Of a stretch of 64,000 bases of DNA, positions 1 through 8,315 are shown piece after piece. The translations under genes and the position numbers were made by a program. The notes beneath the pieces are model-generated. The model was not told the DNA's origin. It worked only from the letters and a program-made list of their open reading frames with translations, and searched no databases. The DNA lies in the NCBI RefSeq assembly GCF_900100345.1, contig NZ_FMTT01000010.1, forward strand, positions 80,096 to 144,095, given 5' to 3'. Position 1 is the first letter of the stretch; each line of letters opens with the position of its first letter. The DNA is from Paenibacillus tianmuensis (GTDB taxonomy: Bacteria > Bacillota > Bacilli > Paenibacillales > NBRC-103111).

Positions 1-1
1 T

Positions 2-2548
2 GGCACCTGCTTTGTGTTCGACGGGCGTGCAAATGGCCTGGTGCCGAGCGAAGCGGTAGCTGTCGTCGTGCTCAAGCCGCTGAGCAAAGCGCTGGAGGAT
101 GGCGATCAGATCTACGGCTGCATCAAGGGCAGCGCCGTCAACTACGACGGCCAGACCAACGGCATCACCGCGCCAAGCCCTGCGAGCCAAGCAGAGCTGC
201 TTCATCAAGTCTACAAGCGCTTCGGCATCAACCCGGCCGACATCCAGTATGTGCTCTCCCACAGCGTCGGTTCCAGATTGGGAGACCCCATCGAGGTGCA
301 GGCGCTCACCAACGCCTTCCGCCGACACACCGACCGGACGCAATACTGCGCGCTCGGCTCGATCAAGCCGTTGATCGGGCATACGTTCGCCGCATCCGGC
401 GTCGTCAGCTTGATCTCCATGCTGATGGCGATGAAAGAGCGGACGATTCCGGCTCTGCACAACTATGAGTCGAGCAACGACTACATCAACCTGACAGACA
501 GCCCGTTCGTGTTTCATACCAAGAACAGATCGTGGACCACGGCCGATGAGCGCCCGCGCCTCGGTGCAGTCAGCACGACCGGCATCAGCGGCACGAACGC
601 GCATCTTGTGGTCGAAGAATACATCCCGGCGCAGCAAGAGGCGGTCGATCACGAACCGACGGATGCACCGCAGATCATCGTCCTCTCCGCGAAGAATCGC
701 GAGCGTCTGGACGAGGTTGCCGCACAGCTGCTCGCGTTCCTCGAAGCCGACGAGAGCTTGAAGCTGCCTGACATCGCGCACACGCTGCAAGTCGGCCGTG
801 ACGAGATGGAGGCGCGACTTGCGATGGTGGTACAAAGCCGCGACGAGCTGATGCAAGGTCTGCGAGGCTATTTGAAAAAAGGCGACGTGCCCATCGCGCT
901 CTATCTCGGCGACCTGAACGAGTCTCATTCCGAGATCCTCGATCTTCTGGCTGTGATCACCGGAGAGACCGTTCTTCGAGCCTTGCTGGCAGAGGGCAAT
1001 CTTGGAAGATTAGCCCTCTACTGGGCGAAAGGCGGCAAGATTCCTTGGGAAGCGCTGCAAGGCGGAGCGTCCGCCCGTCGCATCTCCTTGCCGACCTATC
1101 CGTTTGAGCGCCGCCGCTGCTGGCTGACCGCTCCGACAATCGCAAGACGAGAGCTGACAACGCAGAGCCTGCCAGCAGTCGCTGCAGCTTCTGCTTCCGA
1201 GGCGGTTCCCGTTTGTGAGGAACAGGACCTCGCCATCGCGGAGGATCTGCAGGAGCGAGTCATCGGCATCATCTCCGAACTGGTGGGCCTCACGCCTGCG
1301 GAGCTGAAGGTGAACAAGCCGCTCGACCACTACGGGTTTGACTCGATTCTGTTCATGCAGCTGCTACAGCAGATACAAACGCAGATCGACCCGTCCTTCT
1401 CCTTCGTCAAACTGAGCGAATGCCGATCGATGGAAGACCTGATTCGAGAGCTGGTCCCCAATGGGGCGACCAGGGCGAAACCGAAAGCGGAGATCGTGAG
1501 CCAGACTCCCGCACCGCCGCAAGCACCGCTCGCAGCACCGCCGGCCCACAAGCCCGTGCAGACCAGCTTGTCGCAGTTCCCGGAACTCATCCTGCTGAAC
1601 CAAGCCACGGAAGGTCGTCCGATCTTCTGGATGCACGGGACGGCAGGCGGCGTCGGCATCTACTCGATGATCGCCAAAGTGAGCAACCGACCCTTCTACG
1701 GCATCCAAGCGCGTGGTTGGATGAGCAACCGCACCCCGATCCGAGGCATCTACGCGATGGCCGCGTATTACGTGCACATCATTCAGACCGTGCAGCCGGA
1801 AGGGCCGTATGACCTCGGCGGCTATTCGCTCGGCGGCCTCCTCGCCTACGAAGTGGCCCGTCAGTTGCAGGAACTGGGGCAAAAAGTGAACTCCATCGTG
1901 TTCCTCGACACCTTGTATTCGGACAAAATCTACACCAAGACCATGTTGCCGGAAGCGATGTTCAATAGAAAAACCGCGATCCTGCAATCGCTCAACATGA
2001 CCCTGCTCACCGAGATTCAGCACGAGCCGGAGAAGATTCCGACCACATTGATTCACCGTGATGATCTGGACCCGACGCTCTCGGATGAGGAATATTCCAA
2101 GCAGTTGCTGACCCTGGCCCGCGAGCGCGGCTACAAGCGCACGGAAGACTACCTGAACACCATGATTCAGAGTAGTTCTGACGTGCAGGAAGCGTTCGAC
2201 CGCAGCGGATTTACCATCTTGCCGTTGCCCAATCCGCAAGAGGTCAGCGCCTATTTCTTCCGCAACAAAAGCGGCTCGTTCCTCGGGGCGCTGGAACCGT
2301 ACTTCAAAGTCAAGACGAGCCCCGTATTCGACCAAGGGGATTATTGGACCGAATTTGAACGTCAGATCGACGATTTCCACCTGTTCGACATCGACTCGTC
2401 CAACCACATGATGCTGCTCTCGGAACCAAAAGCAGCTGCGTCGATCCTTGCCTTCTGCCAAGAGCTCTACTCCGCATTCGGCCTGGAACCGACGTTCCTT
2501 GAAACGTTTGCCCACGAGCATCGCAGTCTCGTCGGCACCACTTCATAA
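2..2548 (+). CDS. Modular polyketide synthase, C-terminal part (KS-ACP-TE)
   Basis: The reading frame is open to the left edge, so this is the 3' part of a larger gene. Residues 1-205 are the C-terminal half of a ketosynthase; the cysteine nucleophile lies outside the window. The two KS histidines are present, but the usual HGTGT motif reads HSVGS and the second is in LIGHTFAASG. A linker of about 150 residues ends in the post-KS motif LPTYPFERRRCW. An acyl carrier protein follows (residues 400-480, phosphopantetheine serine in GFDSI near 441), then a proline-rich linker and a type I thioesterase (about 520-835) with nucleophile motif GYSLGG and a late histidine in SSNHMMLL. No AT domain is visible. 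It is the terminal, chain-releasing module of a polyketide pathway mostly to the left. A strong terminator follows the stop codon. Confidence 0.9.
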   Translation, partial: GTCFVFDGRANGLVPSEAVAVVVLKPLSKALEDGDQIYGCIKGSAVNYDGQTNGITAPSPASQAELLHQVYKRFGINPADIQYVLSHSVGSRLGDPIEVQALTNAFRRHTDRTQYCALGSIKPLIGHTFAASGVVSLISMLMAMKERTIPALHNYESSNDYINLTDSPFVFHTKNRSWTTADERPRLGAVSTTGISGTNAHLVVEEYIPAQQEAVDHEPTDAPQIIVLSAKNRERLDEVAAQLLAFLEADESLKLPDIAHTLQVGRDEMEARLAMVVQSRDELMQGLRGYLKKGDVPIALYLGDLNESHSEILDLLAVITGETVLRALLAEGNLGRLALYWAKGGKIPWEALQGGASARRISLPTYPFERRRCWLTAPTIARRELTTQSLPAVAAASASEAVPVCEEQDLAIAEDLQERVIGIISELVGLTPAELKVNKPLDHYGFDSILFMQLLQQIQTQIDPSFSFVKLSECRSMEDLIRELVPNGATRAKPKAEIVSQTPAPPQAPLAAPPAHKPVQTSLSQFPELILLNQATEGRPIFWMHGTAGGVGIYSMIAKVSNRPFYGIQARGWMSNRTPIRGIYAMAAYYVHIIQTVQPEGPYDLGGYSLGGLLAYEVARQLQELGQKVNSIVFLDTLYSDKIYTKTMLPEAMFNRKTAILQSLNMTLLTEIQHEPEKIPTTLIHRDDLDPTLSDEEYSKQLLTLARERGYKRTEDYLNTMIQSSSDVQEAFDRSGFTILPLPNPQEVSAYFFRNKSGSFLGALEPYFKVKTSPVFDQGDYWTEFERQIDDFHLFDIDSSNHMMLLSEPKAAASILAFCQELYSAFGLEPTFLETFAHEHRSLVGTTS

Positions 2549-2552
2549 CGCC

Positions 2553-2597
2553 AAAAAGGGATTCTCACGCGGGTCGTGAGAATCCCTTTTTTTGTCT
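2553..2597. terminator. Bidirectional rho-independent terminator
   Basis: A stem of about 17 bp (AAAAAGGGATTCTCACG and its complement) with a five-base loop is followed by a T run on the plus strand and preceded by an A run. It can therefore stop both the PKS gene and the convergent fabZ gene. Confidence 0.9.
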
Positions 2598-2603
2598 TCA
2601 AAA

Positions 2604-3029
2604 TTAGTCTTTTTTGATCGCGAAGGTCAGTTCCGCTTCAGCGGCCAGCTCGCCGTCGACATAAGCAACGGCCTGTCCTTTGCCGATGACGCCTTTGAGT
2701 TTCGTGATCGAGACTTCGATGCGCAGTTGGTCGCCCGGAACGACTTGGCGGCGGAAGCGAGCACCGTCAATCCCGGCCAGGAAGGCGATCTTGCCTTTAA
2801 AGTCCGGCACGCTCAACATCGCGACGGCTCCAACCTGTGCCATCGCCTCGACGATCAGCACCCCCGGCATCACCGGAAATCCTGGGAAATGCCCTTGGAA
2901 AAACGGTTCGTTGATGCTGACATTCTTGATCCCGACCGCCTTTTGACCTTCCTCAACCGATTCAATTCGATCGACAAGCAGGAACGGATAGCGATGCGGC
3001 AACGTTTCGAGAATTTGGTTCGCGTTCAT
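2604..3029 (-). CDS. fabZ: 3-hydroxyacyl-[acyl-carrier-protein] dehydratase FabZ
   Basis: This 141-residue hot-dog-fold dehydratase removes water from (3R)-hydroxyacyl-ACP in fatty acid elongation. It contains the family signature [19 protein letters not shown] with the catalytic His and Glu, and the N-terminal motif [12 protein letters not shown]. Length matches the family. The start at [10 protein letters not shown] is chosen because an AAGGAGG ribosome binding site lies about nine bases upstream; a longer in-frame extension has no such site. It converges on the PKS gene. It is probably housekeeping, although a role supplying the neighbouring polyketide pathway cannot be excluded. Confidence 0.95.
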   Translation of the reverse strand: MNANQILETLPHRYPFLLVDRIESVEEGQKAVGIKNVSINEPFFQGHFPGFPVMPGVLIVEAMAQVGAVAMLSVPDFKGKIAFLAGIDGARFRRQVVPGDQLRIEVSITKLKGVIGKGQAVAYVDGELAAEAELTFAIKKD

Positions 3030-3140
3030 GAACGGATGCCCTCCTTTACGATATCTGGTAATGGATATGAGTATTATAGCATTCACAAGAAGAGAAAAGA
3101 AGGCATGAGGGAGGACAGGCCCGCGTTCAGGTCTTTAGGC

Positions 3141-4007
3141 TTAGATCGTCCGAAAGTACCGTCCCCAATGAGGTCTCCGTCCGTCGAGATCCACAAAATC
3201 ATAGACCTCCGACAGCCCCCACGAACTCAGCGTTTGCCCGGCAAACCGCCCGACATCGGGGTCGCAGATGAGCGCCCGAATCGCGCGCGCCACATAATAA
3301 GGCGTTTCCGACGCGATAAAATGCGGGTCTTTCGCCGCCCCTTCCCGCCAGTTCTCCTCCGTGACACCAAAGAGGTCGAGCATCGCTTCCGATCTCAGAA
3401 AACCGGGCGTGACCGCAACCGCTGTGATCGGCAGCCCGCGAGATGCAAAATCGGCGGCCATGCCCACGGCCAGATGCACGCCTGCCGTTTTGGCGAGCGA
3501 ATAGAAGAGGTTGCCCCGATACTGATAATTTTCCCCGTCCGTCACCTCGATCACGATCCCTGCGCCTCGGTTGACCATCAAGGGCACGCCATAGCGGCTC
3601 GTCAAGATATGCGACCAGACGGCGCGTTCGAGCAGAAGGCGACCTTTTTCAAGAGAAGCCTCCCAGAACTTCAGCGGCCACTCGGTCAGCATGTCGCCGC
3701 CCCACACGTCATTGATCAAAATGTCCAGTCGCCCGTCCTGCTCGGCCTCAATCCGTGCAAACAGCGCCCGCACCTGTTCTTCCTCCGTATGATCGACCTG
3801 CACCGCAATCCCGAGGCCGCCGGCCTGGGTGACCATCTCCGCCGTCTCCTCAATCGTTTCCGTACGCCCGAGGTCTGAGCTCTGCCCGCGCACGCTGCGA
3901 CCCGTGCAATACACAGTCGCCCCCACTTCCCCGAGCGTCACCGCAATCGCCCGCCCTGCGCCACGGGTGGCCCCGGCGACGACTGCGACTTTGCCTTGTA
4001 GATCCAT
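3141..4007 (-). CDS. SDR-family NAD(P)-dependent oxidoreductase
   Basis: This 288-residue short-chain dehydrogenase has an N-terminal Rossmann motif in the form AGATRGAGRA (TGxxxGxG class), a cofactor-region arginine (TGRS) and the catalytic pair YSLAK. The C-terminal part is longer than in classical 250-residue SDRs. Substrate unknown. The start MDLQGKVAVV follows GGAGGTGG by a normal distance; a long upstream in-frame extension antisense to the regulator gene is ignored. It is divergent from a WYL-type regulator, with inverted repeats between them, so the regulator may control this gene (inference). Confidence 0.85.
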   Translation of the reverse strand: MDLQGKVAVVAGATRGAGRAIAVTLGEVGATVYCTGRSVRGQSSDLGRTETIEETAEMVTQAGGLGIAVQVDHTEEEQVRALFARIEAEQDGRLDILINDVWGGDMLTEWPLKFWEASLEKGRLLLERAVWSHILTSRYGVPLMVNRGAGIVIEVTDGENYQYRGNLFYSLAKTAGVHLAVGMAADFASRGLPITAVAVTPGFLRSEAMLDLFGVTEENWREGAAKDPHFIASETPYYVARAIRALICDPDVGRFAGQTLSSWGLSEVYDFVDLDGRRPHWGRYFRTI

Positions 4008-4024
4008 CTTGTTCCACCTCCATC

Positions 4025-4059
4025 TTCTACAGTACAGTAGAAATAAGACATCTAGTGTC
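4025..4059. promoter_or_regulatory. Inverted repeats between divergent SDR and WYL regulator genes
   Basis: The intergenic region holds an 18-bp element with perfect six-base arms (TTCTAC at 4025-4030, GTAGAA at 4037-4042) and a second short element GACA-TCTAG-TGTC at 4047-4059. They lie between the two start codons, where an operator for the divergent regulator is expected. No clear sigma-A promoter was identified. Confidence 0.4.
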
Positions 4060-4086
4060 CTATTTGAAGGAAGAAGGTGCGTTTTG

Positions 4087-5047
4087 ATGCGTGCAGACCG
4101 ACTCATTTCGATCATCATGCTCTTGCAGCTCCATAAAAGCATGACTGCCAAAGACCCCGCCGAACGCCTCGAAGTCTCCATCCGCACGATCCAGCGCGAC
4201 ATGGAAGCCCTCTCCACAGCGGGGCCTCCCCGTCGTCGCGGACCGTGGCACCGGGGGAGGCTGGCGACTGCTGGACGACTACAATCCCCGAACGCTGCTA
4301 AACGGACTCTCCGAACAAGAACGCCTCCTCCTGCTCCTCCCCCCGCCTCCAAACGTCCTGCGCGACTTGGGATTGGAAAGCGTGGCGCAGATGGCGTCCC
4401 ATAAACTGCTGAACACCCTGCCCGCCCCTGCGAGGGAAAAGGCTCGTGCGATGCAGCAATGGCTTCACATCGACACCACCGGCTGGCGACACTCCGAATC
4501 CCCATCCGCCACCCTGTCCCTTTTTCAAGAAAGCATCTGGTCCTGTCAAAAAGTCACGATCACCTACGCTGCCAAAACCCGCCTGATCTCCCCACTTGGT
4601 CTGGTCGTAAAAGGGAAGACGTGGTACCTCGTCGCCCTTAACAGCGAAGGGGAGCCCCGCACGTTCCGACTGGACCGCATCGAAGACGCGCAAACCACTC
4701 AAGAGCGCTTCACCCGCCCACCCGATTTTGATCTTGCCGCTTACTGGACCGAATCCACTTCTACATTCCGCGAGCGCCTGCCCCAGTATGTCGTGACGGT
4801 GAAAGTGTCGCCCAAAGGACAGGCGCAGATGAGGCTGTGGAGCCACGCGACGGTGCTGGAGCGATCAGAGCCGGACGAGGACGGCTGGGTGACGATGCGA
4901 GTGGATTTTGAAGGGGAGGAGAATGCCCGGTTTCATGTGCGGGGGATGGGGGGGAATCGAATTCTCCGGCGAGAGGAATATTTCGGTAAAAGTACAATCA
5001 CCGAAGCTACAACGTCGTGGGAAAGAAAAGATACCGCACATGTATAA
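4087..5047 (+). pseudogene. YafY-type HTH/WYL-domain transcriptional regulator, frameshifted and 3'-replaced
   Basis: The N-terminal DeoR-like winged helix (MRADRLISIIMLLQLHKSMT, then SIRTIQRDMEALSTAG) runs out of frame at a GGGG run, 4221-4224. Removing one G restores the expected family sequence (LPVVADRGTGGGWRLLDDY) and joins the frame that carries the WYL domain (WSCQKVTITY, SPLGLVVKGKTWYLVA, FRLDRIEDA). The final residues after about 4960 do not look like the usual WYL tail. Another frame there encodes the interior of an E2-like protein, so the 3' end has probably been replaced by a deletion or insertion joint. The frameshift could be a sequencing error in a homopolymer; the altered tail could not. 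The gene is divergent from the SDR gene. Confidence 0.75.
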
Positions 5048-5258
5048 TCAAGAGCGGCTCTGTCTTTTTTATCCTAGAGCTGGGGAGTGGAATAACACGA
5101 AGTACATCGCTCAGACGATTGTGCCGTGGACGAGTGCTTGGTTGTATTTCTACGAAATGTGGCATGCAACGGGAAAGTGGCTCGGTGGAGGTAGACATCC
5201 AAGAATTCCAACCAGGAGAATCACTGTCAAGAAGTTGAAAAAGGCAGAGTTAGGTTAA
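4980..5258 (+). pseudogene. Truncated prokaryotic E2-like (UBC-fold) protein, probable CBASS accessory remnant
   Basis: An open frame without a proper start encodes ISVKVQSPKLQRR, then IPHMYNQERLCLFYP, WNNTKYIAQTIVPWTSAW and LYFYEMWHATGKWLGGGRHP. This pattern (proline-rich strand, PHxY...LCL with a cysteine in the E2 active-site position, then a Trp-rich helix and a GGG-H-P end) fits the short E2-like proteins I associate with type II 'short' CBASS operons; that match is from memory. The N-terminal half is missing and the frame enters directly from the tail of the WYL regulator gene. The next gene is a CBASS-type effector, which supports the call. Codon use is more A+T-rich than upstream. Confidence 0.6.
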
Positions 5259-5298
5259 TCCGAAGCAGTTGAATTGTTTGACAAAAGCACAGGGAATT

Positions 5299-5322
5299 CA
5301 CTCAGACGAGCCTAACTGAGTG
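5299..5322. other. Short hairpin in the leader of the effector gene
   Basis: Arms CACTCAG and CTGAGTG are separated by ten bases, about 100 bases upstream of the effector start codon. No T run follows, so it is not a standard terminator. Function unknown. Confidence 0.25.
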
Positions 5323-5424
5323 GCGAACACAGGGGGATACGCCTTCACAACAGATTGCGCAAGCAAGAAGGAGAATGCCCTTGTGTTTTTATTTAGGGAA
5401 TTTTTCAAATGGAGGTGTAATAGC

Positions 5425-6566
5425 ATGTCTGTCTCAAATATTCCTGACAAAGTAAAAGTTCGGTTATGGGGAAAGGCTGCGGGCCGTTGTCAATATGAGG
5501 GATGCAACAAGCCGCTGTGGTTAGATCCTCTTACAAAGGTTGAGTTCAACATCTCCTACATCGCACATATCGTAGCAGACAAACCCAATGGTCCTCGTGG
5601 AGATAGTGTTCTTTCGGAAAAACTAAAGAACGATATTGAGAACCTAATGCTGGCATGTGATGAACATCACCGACTAATAGATAAAGTGGATGTAGAGGGG
5701 CACCCGGTAACCCGTTTGAAAGAGATGAAACGAAAGCACGAACAAAGAATTGAAATGCTCACTTCAATCACAGAAGATTATCAAAGTCATGTGCTTCTAT
5801 ATGGAGCGAATGTCGGCCAGCATCATTCTCCGGTTAGTTGGGACAAGGCAGTGTATGCAATGCATCCGGAGCGATATCCTGCAGAAAAGCCAGCCGTAGA
5901 GTTAGGTATTGGCAACAGTCCTTTTAAAGACAACGAGTCTTTTTATTGGGAGATGGAACGTCAGAATCTCAATTTGCCGACAAGATTAAACCGAGATTAG
6001 GATCGGGAGATATGAAGCATTTGTCAGTATTCGCCTTAGCGCCTCAGCCACTGTTGATTGAACTGGGGAGATTGCTATCGGACATTCCTGCTGCTGATGT
6101 GTATCAGCTTCATCGTGAACCTCCTGATTGGAAGTGGCAAGATCATCCGGATGGGTTTGATTTCATGGTGAAAAAGCCGGAAATAACTTATCCGACTGTG
6201 GCACTCAACCTTTCGTTGAGTGCGATTGTTGATAACAGTCGCATCACAAGCGTTTTGGGGGATGATACTTCGATCTGGACAATGACGATCGATACCCCCT
6301 ACAATGATTTTCTTAAAAGCAAGGAGCAACTGAGTTTGTTCCGTCAGAAGTTCAGGATTCTGATGGACCAAATTAAATCTGTCCACGGCCATGACAACGA
6401 GCTGCATCTGTTCTTGGCTGCCCCTGTTGCTATTGCCGTAGAAATTGGTCGCGTATGGATGCCGAAGGCGGATCTTCCTTTAATTGTTTACGATGAGAAT
6501 CGTCAGAATGGAGGATTCTCCAAGGCGATTGTGATTACTTCGGTGGGGCAATCCCTGACCGCATAG
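5425..6566 (+). pseudogene. cap5: CBASS effector, HNH endonuclease-SAVED (Cap5-like), split by one frameshift
   Basis: The first frame (5425-6000) encodes an HNH nuclease domain: GRCQYEGCNKPLW with zinc-type cysteines, IAHIVADKPNGPRG, and NLMLACDEHHRLID. It ends shortly after FYWEMERQNL. The second frame picks up at about 5968 with QFADKIKPRLGSGDMKHL and continues as a SAVED domain (LSVFALAPQPLLIELGRLL, then LHLFLAAPVAIAVEIGRVW and LPLIVYDENRQNGGFSKAI). One inserted base near 5968-5972 would fuse the two, giving about 380 residues, the usual length of Cap5. SAVED domains bind cyclic oligonucleotides made by a CD-NTase and activate the nuclease to degrade DNA (established for the family). ATG 5425 has GGAGGTG upstream. 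No CD-NTase gene is present here; it may have been lost with the 5' half of the E2-like gene. Confidence 0.8.
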
Positions 6567-6584
6567 TGTGAAGCGTGTAGAAAA

Positions 6585-6614
6585 GAACCGTCAGATTCCT
6601 GACGGTTCTTTTTT
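6585..6614 (+). terminator. Rho-independent terminator after the CBASS effector
   Basis: A perfect 10-bp stem GAACCGTCAG/CTGACGGTTC with loop ATTC is followed by six T residues. It ends the CBASS transcript and lies immediately before the 5' end of the group II intron. Confidence 0.9.
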
Positions 6615-6618
6615 GTAG

Positions 6619-7921
6619 GTGCGCCCAGCATGGGCGCCATCTCTAGGGTGAAAGTCCCGAACGGGGGCTGGCGAGCGCCTACCGTTAGCCAAGAGCAAGG
6701 GTGTCCATCGTGAGGTGGAATCTGAAGGAAGCTGGAGGCAAACGCTTGGCCTAAGGTACACGAACCCAATTTGAGGCTAGGATAGTCGGATGAGCCTGCT
6801 TAACAAGGCAAAGTCCAGAGCCGCCAAAGGCTATTCTAGTATACTTGGGTAGGCACATGAGCGGAAAGATGGTGCCCTTACATGGGGAGGCCTGTGTGGA
6901 ACGCCATCTGAAGATGGTAAGCGGAATCGAAAGGCTCCGTTGAGCGCACAGGAGTCAGCAGAAGCCATAGTACGCAAGTATGGGACGCCGGAAAGCGGAA
7001 GGGCGAACGTCAATTCAAGGATGAATCAGAACCTTTCGAGAAGCGATGTGAAGAATGCAGAATTCCGAAAAAAAAAAAAGGAACTACTTTGGGAGAGTAG
7101 GGGTGAAGCCCCGAGGGTACCCGAGAGGGCAGAGCATCGACCGGCAAAATCTGAAGCTCATCCTGCGAAAGGAAGAAGTATCGAAGATGGATTTGATGGA
7201 ACAAATCATATCGCGGCAGAATCTACTGTATGCCCTACATCGGGTGGATCCAACAAAGGGGCGGCAGGTATCGACGGAGTGAGAATAGAGCAACTCCGAG
7301 AATATATCAAGGAGCACTGGGGAAAGATTCGCCAGCAATTGCTGGAGGGAACCTACAAACCAACTGGGATCCGGAGGGTCGAAATCCCGAAACCCGATGG
7401 CGGAGTGAGATTGCTAGGGATCCCAACCGTGATGGATCGACTCATTCAACAAGCCATCCTCCAAGTGCTAACGCCAATATTCGATCCGGAATTTTCAGAA
7501 AGTAGCTACGGATTTCGACCGAAGCGTCGCGGACATGATGCGGTACGACAAGCACAACGATATATCCGACAAGGCTATCGAATGGTGGTAGATATTGACC
7601 TTTTGCAATTCTTTGATCGAGTCAATCACGATATCCTATTAAGCAGAATAGCGAGAAAGGTGAAGGATAAGCGAGCATTGAAGCTTATTCGAACTTACCT
7701 AAAAGCAGGGATGATGATCGGCGGAGTGTGTATAAGCAGCGAGGAAGGAACGCCACAAGGAGGCCCTTTGAGTCCGTTGTTGGGAAACATTCTGTTGGAT
7801 GATGTAGATAAGGAATTGGAAAGAAGAGGACTTCGATTCTGTCGCTACGCGGATGACTGTAACATCTATGTGAAAACGAAACGAGCCGGAGAAAGAGTAA
7901 AGGCAAGCGTCACAAGATTTT
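6619..7921 (+). mobile_element. Group IIC intron, 3'-truncated
   Basis: The element begins with the group II 5' consensus GTGCG. It continues with ribozyme sequence closely resembling the Oceanobacillus iheyensis IIC intron, including AGGGTGAAAGTCCCGAAC, CAAGGGTGTCC, GGAATCTGAAGGAAGC and ACACGAAC. Insertion right behind the T tract of a terminator hairpin is the known target preference of class C introns. The non-coding part (6619 to about 7186) holds domains I-III and part of IV. It also has a run of 12 A residues at 7068-7079. The intron protein gene follows but stops abruptly near 7918. The rest of the protein, domains V and VI and the 3' splice site are absent, so this copy cannot splice. 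Confidence 0.85.
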
Positions 7922-7941
7922 TTAAACAGGGGTTTTATTAA
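7187..7941 (+). pseudogene. ltrA: Group II intron reverse transcriptase/maturase, frameshifted and truncated
   Basis: The protein should start at MDLMEQIISRQNLLYAL (ATG 7187, with GGAAGA upstream). It leaves frame at an AAAGGGG run near 7256-7261; adding one G gives the expected DPTKGAAGIDGV. The second frame carries the reverse transcriptase fingers and palm: RRVEIPKPDGGVRLLGIPT, SSYGFRPKRRGHDAV, VVDIDLLQFFDRVNHDIL, EGTPQGGPLSPLLGNILL and the catalytic YADD box in CRYADDCNIYV. Similarity stops after ERVKASVTRF at about 7918, before the thumb/X domain. The last few codons (to the stop at 7939-7941) are read from the neighbouring gerAB sequence. It is inactive because of both lesions. Confidence 0.85.
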
Positions 7942-8299
7942 ACAGCGCGAGGTATACGAATTCGGAGGAGTCGCGTAATATCATGCCATCTAACGAATAC
8001 CACAACGCAAAATAAGGAACGATGATGATTTTGCCTAACCACTTTCCCAGTATCTGTTGGCTATATTGGACAAAGGTTTGATCCGGGTATAGGAGGCTTA
8101 ACTTCACGGCGAGAAAAACAATGCATAGACCGACCACTCCACCGAATGCGGCAGATATCCAAGCATCCTGCTTGACCTCGATAATCGTTGGAGACAACGT
8201 AAACAGCATGCCTGAGCCGGTTACAAGACTGAACATCAGCCAAAGAGCTGCAGTCCGGATATTTTCATGTAAGAGCGCTCCTATCCAATAAATAAACAT
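7922..8299 (-). pseudogene. Spore germination protein GerAB family, 3'-truncated
   Basis: Only the first 125 residues of this membrane permease-like subunit (APC superfamily) remain. They contain two or three hydrophobic segments (TAALWLMFSLVTGSGMLF, ISAAFGGVVGLCIVFLAVKL, IIIVPYFALWYSLDGMIL) and the family stretch LRDSSEFVYLALFNKTP. Full-length members have about 360 residues. The frame ends at the same point where the group II intron ends on the other strand, so one rearrangement cut both. ATG 8299 has GGAGG upstream. It lies 16 bases behind gerAA, with which it would form the start of a gerA-type operon; the gerAC-type gene is absent. Confidence 0.8.
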
Positions 8300-8315
8300 G
8301 CCGGTCCTCCAACGT

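Noticed and set aside
1364..2521. 385-codon minus-strand frame opposite the PKS thioesterase
   Set aside because: It is antisense to a domain with clear catalytic motifs and has no recognisable features of its own.
2592..3878. Long open frame opposite fabZ and the SDR gene
   Set aside because: It is antisense to two clearly recognisable genes, has no family motifs, and arises from G+C-rich codon use on the other strand.
7068..7079. Run of 12 A residues inside the intron
   Set aside because: It is a simple homopolymer in the ribozyme part. It may affect read accuracy but gives no evidence for a separate feature.
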